Assembly: GCA_020638695.1 (NCBI GenBank)
Contig: JACKIB010000009.1
Location: forward strand, 124,001-188,000
DNA length: 64,000 bases
Source: Planctomycetota bacterium
GTDB lineage: Bacteria > Planctomycetota > UBA1135 > UBA2386
Direction: 5' to 3'
Shown: positions 34,271 to 45,699 of the stretch, piece by piece
Layout of the letters: every line of letters begins with the position of its first letter
Numbering within the stretch: the first letter of the stretch is position 1
Program-made: the position numbers and the translations under genes
Notes under the pieces: model-generated
Databases searched by the model: none
What the model saw: the letters and a program-made list of their open reading frames with translations, nothing else
What the model was told of the DNA's origin: nothing

Positions 34271-34618
34271 GTGACCCCTGCGTTGCGTGAAGTGATGCTG
34301 GCCGCCGAGGCGGCCGGGGCCCTGGCCGGCCCCGAGGTTCGCACCGGGAGTGCCGAGCATCCGGTGTGCGGCGACCGCTGCGAAGTCGATTGCCGGCTCG
34401 AGGGGACCACGATCGCGGCGGTCGCGTGGCGTGCCGAAGGTTGTCCGGCGACCATGGCGGTGGCCGCCGCGCTGCACGGCGCTGTGTGCGGCGAGGACGC
34501 TGCTGCCGCCGGCGCGGCGCTCGCGCAGCGCATCGCCACGCTCGGCGGACTCGCGGCGGTCGAGCGGCACGCGCTCGCGCTGGTGCAGCGCGCGCTGGCC
34601 GAGGCGGCAGGCGCGTGA
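34271..34618 (+). CDS. IscU/NifU N-terminal-like protein lacking the third cysteine
   Basis: A 115-residue protein with the IscU fold pattern: HPVCGDRCEVDCRLEG (C33, D35), VAWRAEGCPATMAVAAALH (C58), then the VERHALAL helix. In IscU scaffolds the histidine is followed by the third ligand cysteine (HC); here H100 is followed by Ala, so a canonical 2Fe-2S site would be incomplete, although C37, C41 and C73 are extra candidates. A role in iron-sulfur or sulfur handling is inferred. GTG 34271 start; overlaps the following activator by 4 bases (GTGA). Confidence 0.65.
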   Translation: MTPALREVMLAAEAAGALAGPEVRTGSAEHPVCGDRCEVDCRLEGTTIAAVAWRAEGCPATMAVAAALHGAVCGEDAAAAGAALAQRIATLGGLAAVERHALALVQRALAEAAGA

Positions 34619-36192
34619 GCCGCTTCAAGGAATTCCTGGCGCGGCTGCGGCAGGGCGTGCGCGACAGCGACCGCGATCGCCTGGCCGCGGTGCTGGAACT
34701 CAACCGCGCGCTGGCCGACGCTCGCGACCTGCAAGAGCTGCTCGTCAAACTGCTCGACGAAGCGGTGCAGCTGTTCCGCGCCGAACGGGGCTTCGCCATC
34801 CTGCGCGGCGAAGGCGAGGAGTTCCGGGTCGCCGCCGCGCGCAGCCTCGATCGCGAGTCGGTGCAACGCCCCGGCAAGAAGGTGTCGAGCACCGTGGTGC
34901 GGCGTTGCCTCGACAGCCGTCAGGGGGTGTTCTTGCAGGATGCGCAGGAAGGCGAGTTCGGCGCCGCGCAGAGCATCGCCGACATCAAGTTGCGCTCGGT
35001 GCTGTGCATGCCGCTGCTCGCCGGCAGCCATTGTTTGGGGTGCATCTACCTCGACCACCGGTTCCAGGCCGCGGTGTTCCAGGAGGCCGACCTGCCGTGG
35101 CTGCAGGCGTTTGCCGACCAGGCGGCGATCGCGGTGCACCTGCACCGACTGCTCGAGGACAACCGCGCGCACGCAGCCGCGGTCGAGCAGCAGAACCACG
35201 CGCTCCAGCAGTCGATTCAACGCGCCCCCAGCGGCCCCGAACCGGTGCCCCGTCGCGACCAGCTGCGGTTCGAGTACCCCGAGATCTGCGGCGAGTCCCC
35301 GGCGCTGCTGCGCAGCCTCGCGGTGCTCGATCGGGTGATGGATGCGGTGTTCCCGGTGTTGCTCGTCGGCGAGTCGGGCACCGGCAAGGAGCTGGCCGCG
35401 CGGGCGCTGTGGGCCCACGGTCCGCGCGCCGGACGGCCGTTCATCGCCGTCAACGTCGCGGCGATCACCCCGAGCTTGCTGGAGAGCGAGCTGTTCGGCC
35501 ACGTGCGCGGGGCGTTCACCGGAGCCGACCGGGATCGCGTCGGGCTGCTGCAGCAGGCGGATGGCGGAGTGTTGTTCCTCGACGAGGTGACCGAACTCGA
35601 TCCGGGCGTGCAGGTGAAGCTGCTGCGCTTTCTGGAGGACCGTCTGGTGCGACCGGTCGGCGCCAACCAGACGACATCAGTGGATCTGCGGATCATCTCG
35701 GCGACCAACCGCGACCCGGCCGCCGAGGTCGATCGCGGCGCGTTTCGTCGTGACCTCTACTACCGACTGGCGGTGGTCACCGTCGAGCTGCCGCCGTTGC
35801 GTGTGCGTGCGTCCGACATCCCGATGTTGGTGCAGCGGTTCCTGGCGGACGCGGCGCGGGCCCGCGGCGGCACGCCGGTGCGCCCGACCGAGCAGTTGCT
35901 GCTGGCGTTGGCGCGGCGCCCGTGGCCGGGAAACCTGCGCGAGTTGCGCAACGAGCTGGTGCGCCTCGACGCGTTCGCCGAAGACGGCGCGGAGGTCGGC
36001 GTCGAGCTGCTCGGGACCGGCGGCTCCGGCCGTGGACCGGCCGCGGGTGCCGCGTCGCTGGCGCTGGACGACGTGGAAGCCGCGGCGATCGAGGCAGCGC
36101 TGCGCGCCACCGGCGGCAACAAGGCCGAGGCGGCGCGGCTGCTCGGGATCTCGCGTCGGGCCCTCTACAACAAGCTCGACCGCCGGCGCTGA
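34615..36192 (+). CDS. GAF domain sigma54-dependent transcriptional activator
   Basis: A 525-residue enhancer-binding protein. The GAF sensor (about 25-180) has no fixed cofactor ligand but several cysteines (C98, C131, C140, C143). The AAA+ domain follows: Walker A GESGTGKE 252-259, GAFTGA 299-304 for sigma54 contact, Walker B GGVLFLDEV 317-325, SATNRD and the LYYRLAVVTVELPPLR segment. The C-terminal Fis helix-turn-helix is ATGGNKAEAARLLGISRRAL. GTG 34615 overlaps the IscU-like gene, so the sensed signal may concern iron-sulfur state; that is inference. Target genes not visible. Confidence 0.94.
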   Translation: MSRFKEFLARLRQGVRDSDRDRLAAVLELNRALADARDLQELLVKLLDEAVQLFRAERGFAILRGEGEEFRVAAARSLDRESVQRPGKKVSSTVVRRCLDSRQGVFLQDAQEGEFGAAQSIADIKLRSVLCMPLLAGSHCLGCIYLDHRFQAAVFQEADLPWLQAFADQAAIAVHLHRLLEDNRAHAAAVEQQNHALQQSIQRAPSGPEPVPRRDQLRFEYPEICGESPALLRSLAVLDRVMDAVFPVLLVGESGTGKELAARALWAHGPRAGRPFIAVNVAAITPSLLESELFGHVRGAFTGADRDRVGLLQQADGGVLFLDEVTELDPGVQVKLLRFLEDRLVRPVGANQTTSVDLRIISATNRDPAAEVDRGAFRRDLYYRLAVVTVELPPLRVRASDIPMLVQRFLADAARARGGTPVRPTEQLLLALARRPWPGNLRELRNELVRLDAFAEDGAEVGVELLGTGGSGRGPAAGAASLALDDVEAAAIEAALRATGGNKAEAARLLGISRRALYNKLDRRR

Positions 36193-36296
36193 GCGCTGCA
36201 GGAGTGTGCACGACGTGCACACGTGTGCGAAGTGGGGCCACGTCCGAGCTCCCAGGGGCGACCGGAAGCAGCTGTGGCAAAGGACTTTGCGATTCC

Positions 36297-38000
36297 GTGC
36301 GCGGCGGCATCGCGGTTGCCTTCCCACTCGGCGTGTGGTTCCTCCGTGTTTCCGTGGTCGCTTTGGTCGGGGCCTGGCTCCCCGCCCAGGGATTGCGGCT
36401 GGAGAACAAGGTAGACAGGCCGCTGGTCTATCTGTCCCAAGAGGCGGCCGCAGAAGGTGGGTCGGATGTGCTCACCCTTCTGCGGAACAGCGGGTTGCTC
36501 GCTGGGTTGGGCTTCCCCGCTCCTTCGACCGGGACGGATACGAGCGGCGGCAAGAGAGACGTGAACGAGGTGGACGCCGGGAGCGCGGTGCTGCGCGCAG
36601 TGCAGGGTCTGCTCTCCCGGCTGTCCCTTTCCGCAGAAGCGACCGAGGCCGCGCTGGTCGGAGTCGTTCCGCTGGGTGACCGGCAGCGTCCGTTGGTCGT
36701 GTTCCGCAGCCGACTCCGCCCGTCGGGAGTCGAAGAGATGCGCGCCCAGCTGGCGGCCAATCGTTTGACCCGTCTCGGCCGTCAGGTCCATGGCCACCAG
36801 ATCCACACCTTGCAGGGTCTGGAAGGCGCGGCGGACTCGACCCTCGAGGTCGCGGTGGTCGATCGGGACCTGGTGGTGAGCAACGATCGCCCGACCATGG
36901 ACCGCGTGCTCGACCCGCGCACGACGACCACCGGCTTGGCCGCCCAGCCGCGCTTCCGCGCGCTGCGCAGCCGGATCGCCACGGTCCCCGGCTCGCTGCT
37001 GTTCTACGCGGACTGGGCGGCGCTCCGGCCGCGACTCGGCCGACTCATGTCGCTGTTCTCCGGCGACGCAGAGTGGCTGCTGACCAACTGCGGCATCCAA
37101 GCACCGGAACAGTTGGTGTTCGTCGCTCGACCGGCGTCCGGCGCAGGGGGGATCCAGACCACCTTCCTGCTGCACCACAGCAGCGACTCGCACAAGTTCT
37201 CCGACAAGTCGACCGGTCAGGACGTGAAGACGTTCCGGCCCGATGGTTGGCTCGACCTGGTGCGCTCGGCCCGAGCCCGTTCGCTGGTGGGCACACTCCC
37301 GGCCGACGGCGTCGCGGCGCTGGCCGGCTCGATCGATCCCCAGAAGTTGTTGCAAGCTGGAAGCGGCGAACGGATGCAGCGCATGCAGGTGGGCCTCTAC
37401 CGCCAGTGCCGGCGCCTCGGCATCGACCTGAAGTTGGTGCTGAAGAAGCTCGCCGGCGCGGGTGCGATGCAGCTGTTGGTGGTCGAAGGGGACCATGCCC
37501 CGCGGTTGGCCTTCTCGCTCAAGGCGCGCAGTGCCGCGCAGGCACGCGAGGTGTTCCGCCATCTGCAGGTGAAGTGCGTCGAGCACCGCATGGCCACGGT
37601 GCACGATTGCGAGGGAGGTGAGCGCGAGCTGCGCTTCGCCGATGTCTCGCAGCACGTGCCGCCGCGCACCATGTCGCTGTGCGTAGTCCACGACACGTTG
37701 GTGTTCGCCCACGATCCGGCGGTCCTCGCCCGCGTGCGCGAAAGCCACGCCAGTACGGCAAAGCGCGCCCAAGAATCACGCCGGCGCACCGCAGCGGTAC
37801 TCGAACGCTTGCAGCGACTCGAGTCGGCGCGGTCGAAGAGCGGGACGTGCAGCGCGGTGTTCGCACTCGACCTGCGGCGTTTCCGTCAAGGCAGCGACAC
37901 CCAGGCGCGCGACGCCAGCGGTGGTCTGCTCGGAATCCACGGTGGAGTCCTCTCGTTCGACAAAGACATCGTGCAGTTGGAGGTGTTCTCCAAGCTCTGA
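36297..38000 (+). CDS. Large secreted protein of unknown function
   Basis: A 567-residue protein with an N-terminal signal sequence (VSVVALVGAWLPAQG) and no domain I recognise. It contains repeated alpha/beta segments (ALRAVQ-type helices, SLLFYADWAALRPRLG, LVGTLPADGVAALAGSIDP, MQLLVVEGDHAPRLAFSLKA, VCVVHDTLVFAHDPAVLARV), which resemble the beta-alpha layout of DUF-type proteins that monitor periplasmic substrates. The GTG at 36297 is preceded by AAAGGA 13 bases upstream and begins the signal peptide; the longer frame to 35922 overlaps the activator gene. Standing alone between two large gene-free regions. Confidence 0.7.
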   Translation: MRGGIAVAFPLGVWFLRVSVVALVGAWLPAQGLRLENKVDRPLVYLSQEAAAEGGSDVLTLLRNSGLLAGLGFPAPSTGTDTSGGKRDVNEVDAGSAVLRAVQGLLSRLSLSAEATEAALVGVVPLGDRQRPLVVFRSRLRPSGVEEMRAQLAANRLTRLGRQVHGHQIHTLQGLEGAADSTLEVAVVDRDLVVSNDRPTMDRVLDPRTTTTGLAAQPRFRALRSRIATVPGSLLFYADWAALRPRLGRLMSLFSGDAEWLLTNCGIQAPEQLVFVARPASGAGGIQTTFLLHHSSDSHKFSDKSTGQDVKTFRPDGWLDLVRSARARSLVGTLPADGVAALAGSIDPQKLLQAGSGERMQRMQVGLYRQCRRLGIDLKLVLKKLAGAGAMQLLVVEGDHAPRLAFSLKARSAAQAREVFRHLQVKCVEHRMATVHDCEGGERELRFADVSQHVPPRTMSLCVVHDTLVFAHDPAVLARVRESHASTAKRAQESRRRTAAVLERLQRLESARSKSGTCSAVFALDLRRFRQGSDTQARDASGGLLGIHGGVLSFDKDIVQLEVFSKL

Positions 38001-38378
38001 ACTGCGTAACGAGCGGGTCGAGACTCGCCGCCGCGAGACTCACCAGCGATGCCGGCGCGACCGCGCGCCGCACTCCTTCTCAACTCGATTTCCGGTGCCG
38101 GGGGCCGCTCCGATTTTCATTTGGGGCAGGCAGGGGCGGTCCTCGGCTCCACCTTTCGTTTTCCGGTTCCGGAGGGCGTCCCGACTTCTATTTGGGGCAG
38201 GCAATGGGGCGTCCTCCGGTACCCCTCTCACCTTCTCGTGCAGCGCGGCCACCGGCCGCGCGCTGCGTAGCGCGCCGCACTGTTCCCGTCCAGCAGCGTT
38301 CGGCCGACGCACTCGGTGCACCGGCGGCATCGGTGACTCGCGCGGATTCGGCAGCCGATGGGCTATCGTCGCCGCAGC
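38001..38378. repeat. Gene-free region with an imperfect direct repeat upstream of lon
   Basis: Two ~67-base copies (about 38089-38155 and 38159-38225) share TTTCCGGT, CCGGAGGG/CCGGGGG, ATTTGGGGCAGGCA and GGGCGTCCTC/GGCGGTCCTC. Just downstream GCAGCGCGGCC and GGCCGCGCGCTGC form an imperfect hairpin near 38239. No plausible reading frame crosses it. Confidence 0.5.
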
Positions 38379-40817
<2,439 letters not shown>

Positions 40818-40835
40818 GTGTCGAAACGACTCCGA

Positions 40836-41104
40836 TGGATCCGCGCCGGCTGGACCGAATCCTGTCGGTCAGGATCCCATGGCTGCCCGTCGCGATCACC
40901 ACGAAGTTGGGGCTGCACGATGCCGGTCTCGGTCAGCAAGACGTCGACGGGGGCGAACGGCACGATGGCCTCGCCTCCCCGATCGAGGACGATCCGGTGG
41001 CCGATTCACGGCGACGGTCGCACGACGTGGCTCCTCTCGCGGATCTCGTGCCGCGAGCCGTCGTCCGAGAAGGCGACGTAGTCTTGGTAGATCAACGTCC
41101 TTCC
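40836..41104 (-). pseudogene. Uma2-family endonuclease relic
   Basis: Fragments of a DUF820/Uma2-type protein on the minus strand. Frame one gives TLIYQDYVAFSDDGSRHEI then VVRPSP followed by TGA at 41008-41006, which matches the Uma2 opening (tYxxYLxLPxDGxRxELxxG, then PSP). Another frame gives IVLDRGGEAIVPFAPVDVLL and TETGIVQP, then a one-base shift gives NFVVIATGSHGILTD, corresponding to the dVxL-xxxxVxPDxxxV segment. The C-terminal catalytic part is absent, cut off near the lon stop. No start codon is obvious. Confidence 0.6.
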
Positions 41105-41211
41105 CGTTGTGAGGGGAACGGCGGGCGCGACTCCGGCCCCGGATTGCTACCGGTGCCTCCGAGTCCGACCCCGCCGCGAGAAACGCGCGTGGGTTTGCCG
41201 TCCCGTCCGGA

Positions 41212-42576
41212 CTACGTCGAGAACTCCCACGCGAGTTCGAACGGCTTGCCTTCGAGTTGCGCGCGAAAGCGCACGCGGTAGGTCGTCTTGCGCTCCAGCG
41301 GGCCGTCGGCGACGAAGAACGCGCTGCGGGCATTGTCCTGCCGAGAGCTGTGGATCGGGGCCTCCGGGGAGAACAGCGTGCCGCGCACCGGCGTGTCGCG
41401 GCGGCGTGACGTCTTGTAGAGGTCGATCGAGATCTTGGTCAGGGGTACCTTGCCGAACGAGACCGAGATCGGGTAGCCGCGTGTGCGCTGGTAGAACGCG
41501 GGATCGCGCTCGACCGGGGGCCGCTCGGACCTGCAGACGTGGGGGACGTCGCGCTGGCCCGGGGCGGGAATGACGACGATGCCGGCCGATTCCGATGGCT
41601 CCGGATCGTCGCCTCCGACGACCGAGTAGCCTCCCGAACCGACATTGCTCCGGTCGACCGCCCCGACCCCGAGCCCGCCCTCGACGGCACCGAGGAAGCA
41701 TGTCCGGTGCAGCATCGTGAGGGTTTGCCCGAGGATGGCCTCCGCCGGGTCCGAATGGCTGGAGGTCACGTGCTTGTGCGCTGCTTCGTGACCTTCCTTC
41801 GTGTAGCCGGGCTTGCCGGGGATCTCATCGTGGCTACCCACGCCGTCCCAGGGCTTCTTGTAGTCGTAGTTGTTGACGAGGAGATACTCGGCGTGCTTCT
41901 GGCAGCCATCGCAGCGGCGCAGGTCGAGCTCGAAGGGGGTGAGGCCGGAGCTGGCGCGGAAGCTGTTGGTGGCGAGCAGGGCGCGCCACTGCAGTGCGTT
42001 GGACCGGGCCGGCGGAGCGACGGGTCGAACGGTGAGCGTCGCGCTCGGATCGAGGGTGTACCGCAGGAGGACGTCGCGCTCCGCCAGTAGACGGTTGGCG
42101 TGCTGTGCGTGGAAGGAGCCGGCGCCGAACCGGATGTAGTCGTGCGGGGAGTCGAACTTACCGTCGAGGTCCGCGTCCAGCAGGGTGATCGTGCGCTTGC
42201 CGTAGCGGCCTGTGAGAGTGCTCGCGGAGGCGGCGTACCAGGTGTCGAACACCTTGAAGACGAAGATGGACTTGGGCGTCTTGGTGTCCGCGCCGAGGAC
42301 GAGGCGCGTGGGCTTGGTGGGGGAGACCTTCTTGTCGAAGCGGCCGTCGCGTTTGGTGGAGATCTCGAGGTCGCGGTCCTTGAGGCGCGTGGTGTAACCG
42401 GAACCGACCAGGACCTCGGGGAGCTTGTCGTTGATGGGATGGCGCGTGTTGAGCGGAAGGGTGGCGGCGGATCGCAGGGGTTCGGGCTTGAGCTTGACGG
42501 TGTTGGCCTGAGCGGCGGTGGCGGTGGCGAGGCCGAGGGCGAGGGTGAACGTCAGCGTGCTGGGGCAGATCGACAT
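41212..42576 (-). CDS. Secreted CAP (SCP-like) domain protein
   Basis: A 454-residue secreted protein: signal peptide MSICPSTLTFTLALGLATAT AAQ, a beta-rich N-terminal half of unknown fold, then a CAP-like domain of about 170 residues (WRALLATNSFRASSGLTPFE, LDLRRCDGCQKHAEYLLVNN, GSHDEIPGKPGYTKEGHEAA, MLHRTC) and a C-terminal beta region with PAPGQRDVPHVCRSERPPVE and RGYPISVSFG. Bacterial CAP proteins are often extracellular; enzymatic activity is unclear. ATG 42576 starts the signal peptide. Transcribed away from the lipoprotein gene at 42940. Confidence 0.8.
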   Translation of the reverse strand: MSICPSTLTFTLALGLATATAAQANTVKLKPEPLRSAATLPLNTRHPINDKLPEVLVGSGYTTRLKDRDLEISTKRDGRFDKKVSPTKPTRLVLGADTKTPKSIFVFKVFDTWYAASASTLTGRYGKRTITLLDADLDGKFDSPHDYIRFGAGSFHAQHANRLLAERDVLLRYTLDPSATLTVRPVAPPARSNALQWRALLATNSFRASSGLTPFELDLRRCDGCQKHAEYLLVNNYDYKKPWDGVGSHDEIPGKPGYTKEGHEAAHKHVTSSHSDPAEAILGQTLTMLHRTCFLGAVEGGLGVGAVDRSNVGSGGYSVVGGDDPEPSESAGIVVIPAPGQRDVPHVCRSERPPVERDPAFYQRTRGYPISVSFGKVPLTKISIDLYKTSRRRDTPVRGTLFSPEAPIHSSRQDNARSAFFVADGPLERKTTYRVRFRAQLEGKPFELAWEFST

Positions 42577-42939
42577 CGAGTGGGAGGATAAAGGGTCGAA
42601 GCGCGTCGGCGCGGTCGGGCCACGCGTCCGTGGTGCATCCTCATCCCGACCCGCGCACCGACCCGCGGTTGGGGCACGGCTCGAGGCACGTCGTTCCGCC
42701 GTCCCCCTCGTGCGAGCGCGGTTCGGGAACGCGCTGTACCGGCGGGAGCATCGCGGACCAGCACGCCCCCGTATTCCTCCGTTCGTGTCGTAGATTCCGA
42801 CACATCGATGAGGCGCTGTCGACTTCACCAATTCGCCGTTTGCCGAGCCGCCGATACCTCGGGCCGTTGCCGCGCTACCTCAAATCCCCGCGCCACACCG
42901 CTCGATGATCCTCCCGAACTGGAGACACCGAGCACAGCC
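42577..42939. other. Divergent intergenic region
   Basis: About 360 bases between divergent genes, no gene supported. A small inverted repeat GTGTCG/CGACAC lies at about 42787-42803. Confidence 0.4.
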
Positions 42940-44757
42940 ATGACCTACCGGGCCCATTCTCTTCGGATCGCCGCCGCGCTGACCGCGGCCGCGCTTTCTT
43001 CGTGCACCGACAGCAAGAGCCCGGGCAAGGCTCCGCGCGTCGGGACGATCCCGAGCCAGCAAGCCAACAGCGGGGCGACCTTCAACCTCGACCTGGCGAA
43101 GTACGTCACCGAACCGAGCGGCGGCACGCCGACCTACACGGTGACCTCGGGTGGCGGAGCGGTGTCCGGCAACAACTACGCGCAGAATTTCCCGACCGTC
43201 GGCACCAAGACGGTGAAGGTCAAGGCGGCAAACACCGCGGGTTCGACCGAGTTCACCTTCCAGGTGGCGGTCAACACCTCGAGCGAGGCGGTGGTGCAGG
43301 CGGGTAGCGGGCTGTTGCTGCTCAATCGTGGCACGGTGGCCGCGGCGACCGCGATCACCGGCGGCATCCTCTACAGCCCCGAGTTCATCACGGTGTCGAA
43401 CTCGCAGGGCTACACCGACACCTTCAAGGCGGCGCTGAAGCGCGGCCACGTCGTCTACGAGCGCAGCAAGGCCGGCCAGATCGACCTCTACGTGTTCAAC
43501 CCGAACTCGCCCGCGACCGCGCAGCTCGGCGACGACCCGAACGGCACCACGGACCAGAAGTTCGAGGCCAAGACCTCGACCAACCACGTCATCTTCACCA
43601 GCGGCACGGCGACCGACACCGACCTCTACATCTTCAACGCGATGACCGGGCTGACCCGGACCATCGCCGCGGTGGCGAGCTCGTTCGAGCGCAACGCGGT
43701 GGTCGATGCCAACGACATCGTCTACTTCGAGAGCGGGCCGGCGGCACAGCGCGACATCTGGGTCTACGACCCGGTGACGGACGAGGCTGATCCGGTGTCG
43801 ACCAACGCGGCGAACGAGATCATCCAGGGCGTGGTGAAGGGCGGCGGCGTGGTGTTCAGCCGCGACAACGGCGCGGGCGACGTCGACCTCTGGTTCTACA
43901 AGCCGGGCATCGGTTTGACGCAGATCGGCGCCGACGTGGCGACCGGCAGCTTCCAAACCGACACCAAGGTGTTCAACGGCTCGACCTCCGACGGCAAGGT
44001 GGTGCTGACCCAGGTGGTGTCCGGTTCCGACCACAACATCTACTACTGGAACCCGGCGGACCAGACCACCACGGTGGTGGCCAACTCCGGGTCACTCGAG
44101 GTGTTCCACGGCGTCACCACCAACGCCAAGATCATCTACTCGGTGCGGGCCGGTTCCGACTGGGACATCCATGCGCGCACGGTCGGCGGTTCCGACGTCG
44201 ATCTGTCGGGCACCGGGGCGACCGACGTATTCCAGTCGATCACCAACCTCAACGACGTGGTGTTCGTCCGCGACACGAACAACCTGATGGTCTACGACGA
44301 CAGCGCGACGACTCTGCTGACCGCCGACGCCGGGGCCACCGCGATCACCGAGGTGGTGTACCTCAAGAACGGCAGCGTGGTCTACAAGCGCGCCGGCACC
44401 GGCCTGCGGCGCTGGAACATCGCGAACACTGCGGTAACCGTGTCGGTGACCGGCTCGTTCGCCGGCGAACTCGACAACGGCCAGGACTTCGTCGTCAAGG
44501 TCACCTCGGGTTCGCAGGACGACCTCTACCTGTGGAACGAGTCGGGTGGCGGCTCCCTCGACACCATCACCACCAACTCCGCCAACGAGGCGTTCGTGGT
44601 GTCGACGACCGTTGGCGCCGGTGTGGTGTTCGGCCGGGCCAACAGTGGCACGACCATGGACCTGTACGTCTGGGACGCGACCAGCGGCGAGCGCCAGCTC
44701 ACCGCGTCGGGCTACAGCCACTCGCTGGCGGGCACGCTGTTCCTCGACAACCGCTGA
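42940..44757 (+). CDS. Lipoprotein with TolB-like beta-propeller repeats
   Basis: A 605-residue lipoprotein: MTYRAHSLRIAAALTAAALS SC with the acylated Cys at residue 22, a putative Ig-like domain (KAPRVGTIPSQQANSGATFN to VNTSSEAV, about 30-120) and then a series of about ten beta-propeller blades of TolB type, each carrying a phrase such as HVVYERSKAGQIDLYVFNP, NHVIFTSGTATDTDLYIFN or GVVFGRANSGTTMDLYVWD. Likely envelope-attached and ligand-binding; no enzyme motif seen. ATG 42940 is preceded by GGAG about 15 bases upstream. Monocistronic. Confidence 0.85.
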   Translation: MTYRAHSLRIAAALTAAALSSCTDSKSPGKAPRVGTIPSQQANSGATFNLDLAKYVTEPSGGTPTYTVTSGGGAVSGNNYAQNFPTVGTKTVKVKAANTAGSTEFTFQVAVNTSSEAVVQAGSGLLLLNRGTVAAATAITGGILYSPEFITVSNSQGYTDTFKAALKRGHVVYERSKAGQIDLYVFNPNSPATAQLGDDPNGTTDQKFEAKTSTNHVIFTSGTATDTDLYIFNAMTGLTRTIAAVASSFERNAVVDANDIVYFESGPAAQRDIWVYDPVTDEADPVSTNAANEIIQGVVKGGGVVFSRDNGAGDVDLWFYKPGIGLTQIGADVATGSFQTDTKVFNGSTSDGKVVLTQVVSGSDHNIYYWNPADQTTTVVANSGSLEVFHGVTTNAKIIYSVRAGSDWDIHARTVGGSDVDLSGTGATDVFQSITNLNDVVFVRDTNNLMVYDDSATTLLTADAGATAITEVVYLKNGSVVYKRAGTGLRRWNIANTAVTVSVTGSFAGELDNGQDFVVKVTSGSQDDLYLWNESGGGSLDTITTNSANEAFVVSTTVGAGVVFGRANSGTTMDLYVWDATSGERQLTASGYSHSLAGTLFLDNR

Positions 44758-45155
44758 GTCTCGGGTAGCGGCCTCGCCTGCGCGGGGCCGCGACCAGGGG
44801 GACTCGCCCCCGCTCCGCCGGCGTTCCGCGCCCGCGCTGGATCGGTCGAAGGGTGACGTTTCGTCGAGTCCGAGGAGCCTCGACGCCCACACCCCTCGGG
44901 CGACCCACCGGAACCCCTAGGCTTCGTACGGAGGCTCGCGGCCGATCACCGTGTGGCCGCACGAGCCACAGCGCATTCGGGCGTTGCATGCCCGTCGCCA
45001 TCGCGGAGCTGGCCCGCGCTATCCTCAGGGCATCCCGCGGCCTCTGCCACGACGGCCGTGCGACCTCCGCGGGGACCGTCGTCGCCGCGTCGGGCGAGCG
45101 GTCGGACTGCGCGCACCGGACTCGGGTGCGGCGACGCGACGCGGCGAGGTGTGTG
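44758..45155. other. Gene-free spacer before the cupin gene
   Basis: About 400 bases. A GC-rich hairpin (GCGGCC...GGGCCGC) follows the lipoprotein stop at about 44768-44791 and could act as a weak terminator. No reading frame I can support. Confidence 0.35.
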
Positions 45156-45647
45156 ATGGTCGAAGAGCAAGGCGGTTGGTACGTCGTCAACATCGCGCAG
45201 GCGAAGTGGTCCGAGCACCCGTTGTTCGGCCGCCGCTGCATCCTGGAGCACAACACGCGCTTCCCGCAGACCGGCATCGGCGTGGCGGTGCTGGAGCCGG
45301 GCAAGCCGGCGTGTCGCTACCACCGGGAGAACGCGCAGGAGGACTTCTTGGTGCTGTCCGGGGAGTGCACGTTGCTGGTCAACGGCGAGGAGCGGCAGCT
45401 CCGCGCCTGGGACTTCGTGCACTGTCCGCCGGGGGTCACGCACGTGTTCGTCGGTGCGGGCACCGGCCCCTGCGCGATCTTGATGATCGGCCACCGCCCG
45501 CAGGGACACGCGTTGTTCTATCCGGAGAGCGAGGCGGCGCGGCGTGTCGGCGCCGAGGCGCCGGAGCCGACGCCGGACCCGCGGGTGGCCTACTCGGATG
45601 TGCCGCCGCGGCAGGAGATCCCGGCGCCGAAGTGGCCGCTGGCGTAG
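45156..45647 (+). CDS. Cupin-domain protein
   Basis: A 163-residue single cupin. Motif 1 is spread over YHRENAQEDFLVLSGECTLL (H55 and E59 as likely metal ligands) and motif 2 over HCPPGVTHVFVGAGTGPCAI with H99. The rest is a short proline-rich tail (EAPEPTPDPRVAYSDVPPRQ). It probably binds a metal and a small ligand; many such cupins are isomerases or sensors, and the substrate is unknown. ATG 45156 has GAGG nine bases upstream. Confidence 0.85.
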   Translation: MVEEQGGWYVVNIAQAKWSEHPLFGRRCILEHNTRFPQTGIGVAVLEPGKPACRYHRENAQEDFLVLSGECTLLVNGEERQLRAWDFVHCPPGVTHVFVGAGTGPCAILMIGHRPQGHALFYPESEAARRVGAEAPEPTPDPRVAYSDVPPRQEIPAPKWPLA

Positions 45648-45699
45648 CGGAAAGCGTTCAAAGGTCGTGCGCGAAGTCAACCATGCTGGAGTGCCAGTG

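Noticed and set aside
34271..34618. Calling the IscU-like gene a true iscU scaffold
   Set aside because: The third ligand Cys is missing and no iscS or hscA is nearby, so only a fold-level call is supported.
38089..38225. The two direct repeats before lon as a CRISPR array
   Set aside because: Only two imperfect copies with almost no spacer between them, and no cas genes in the window.
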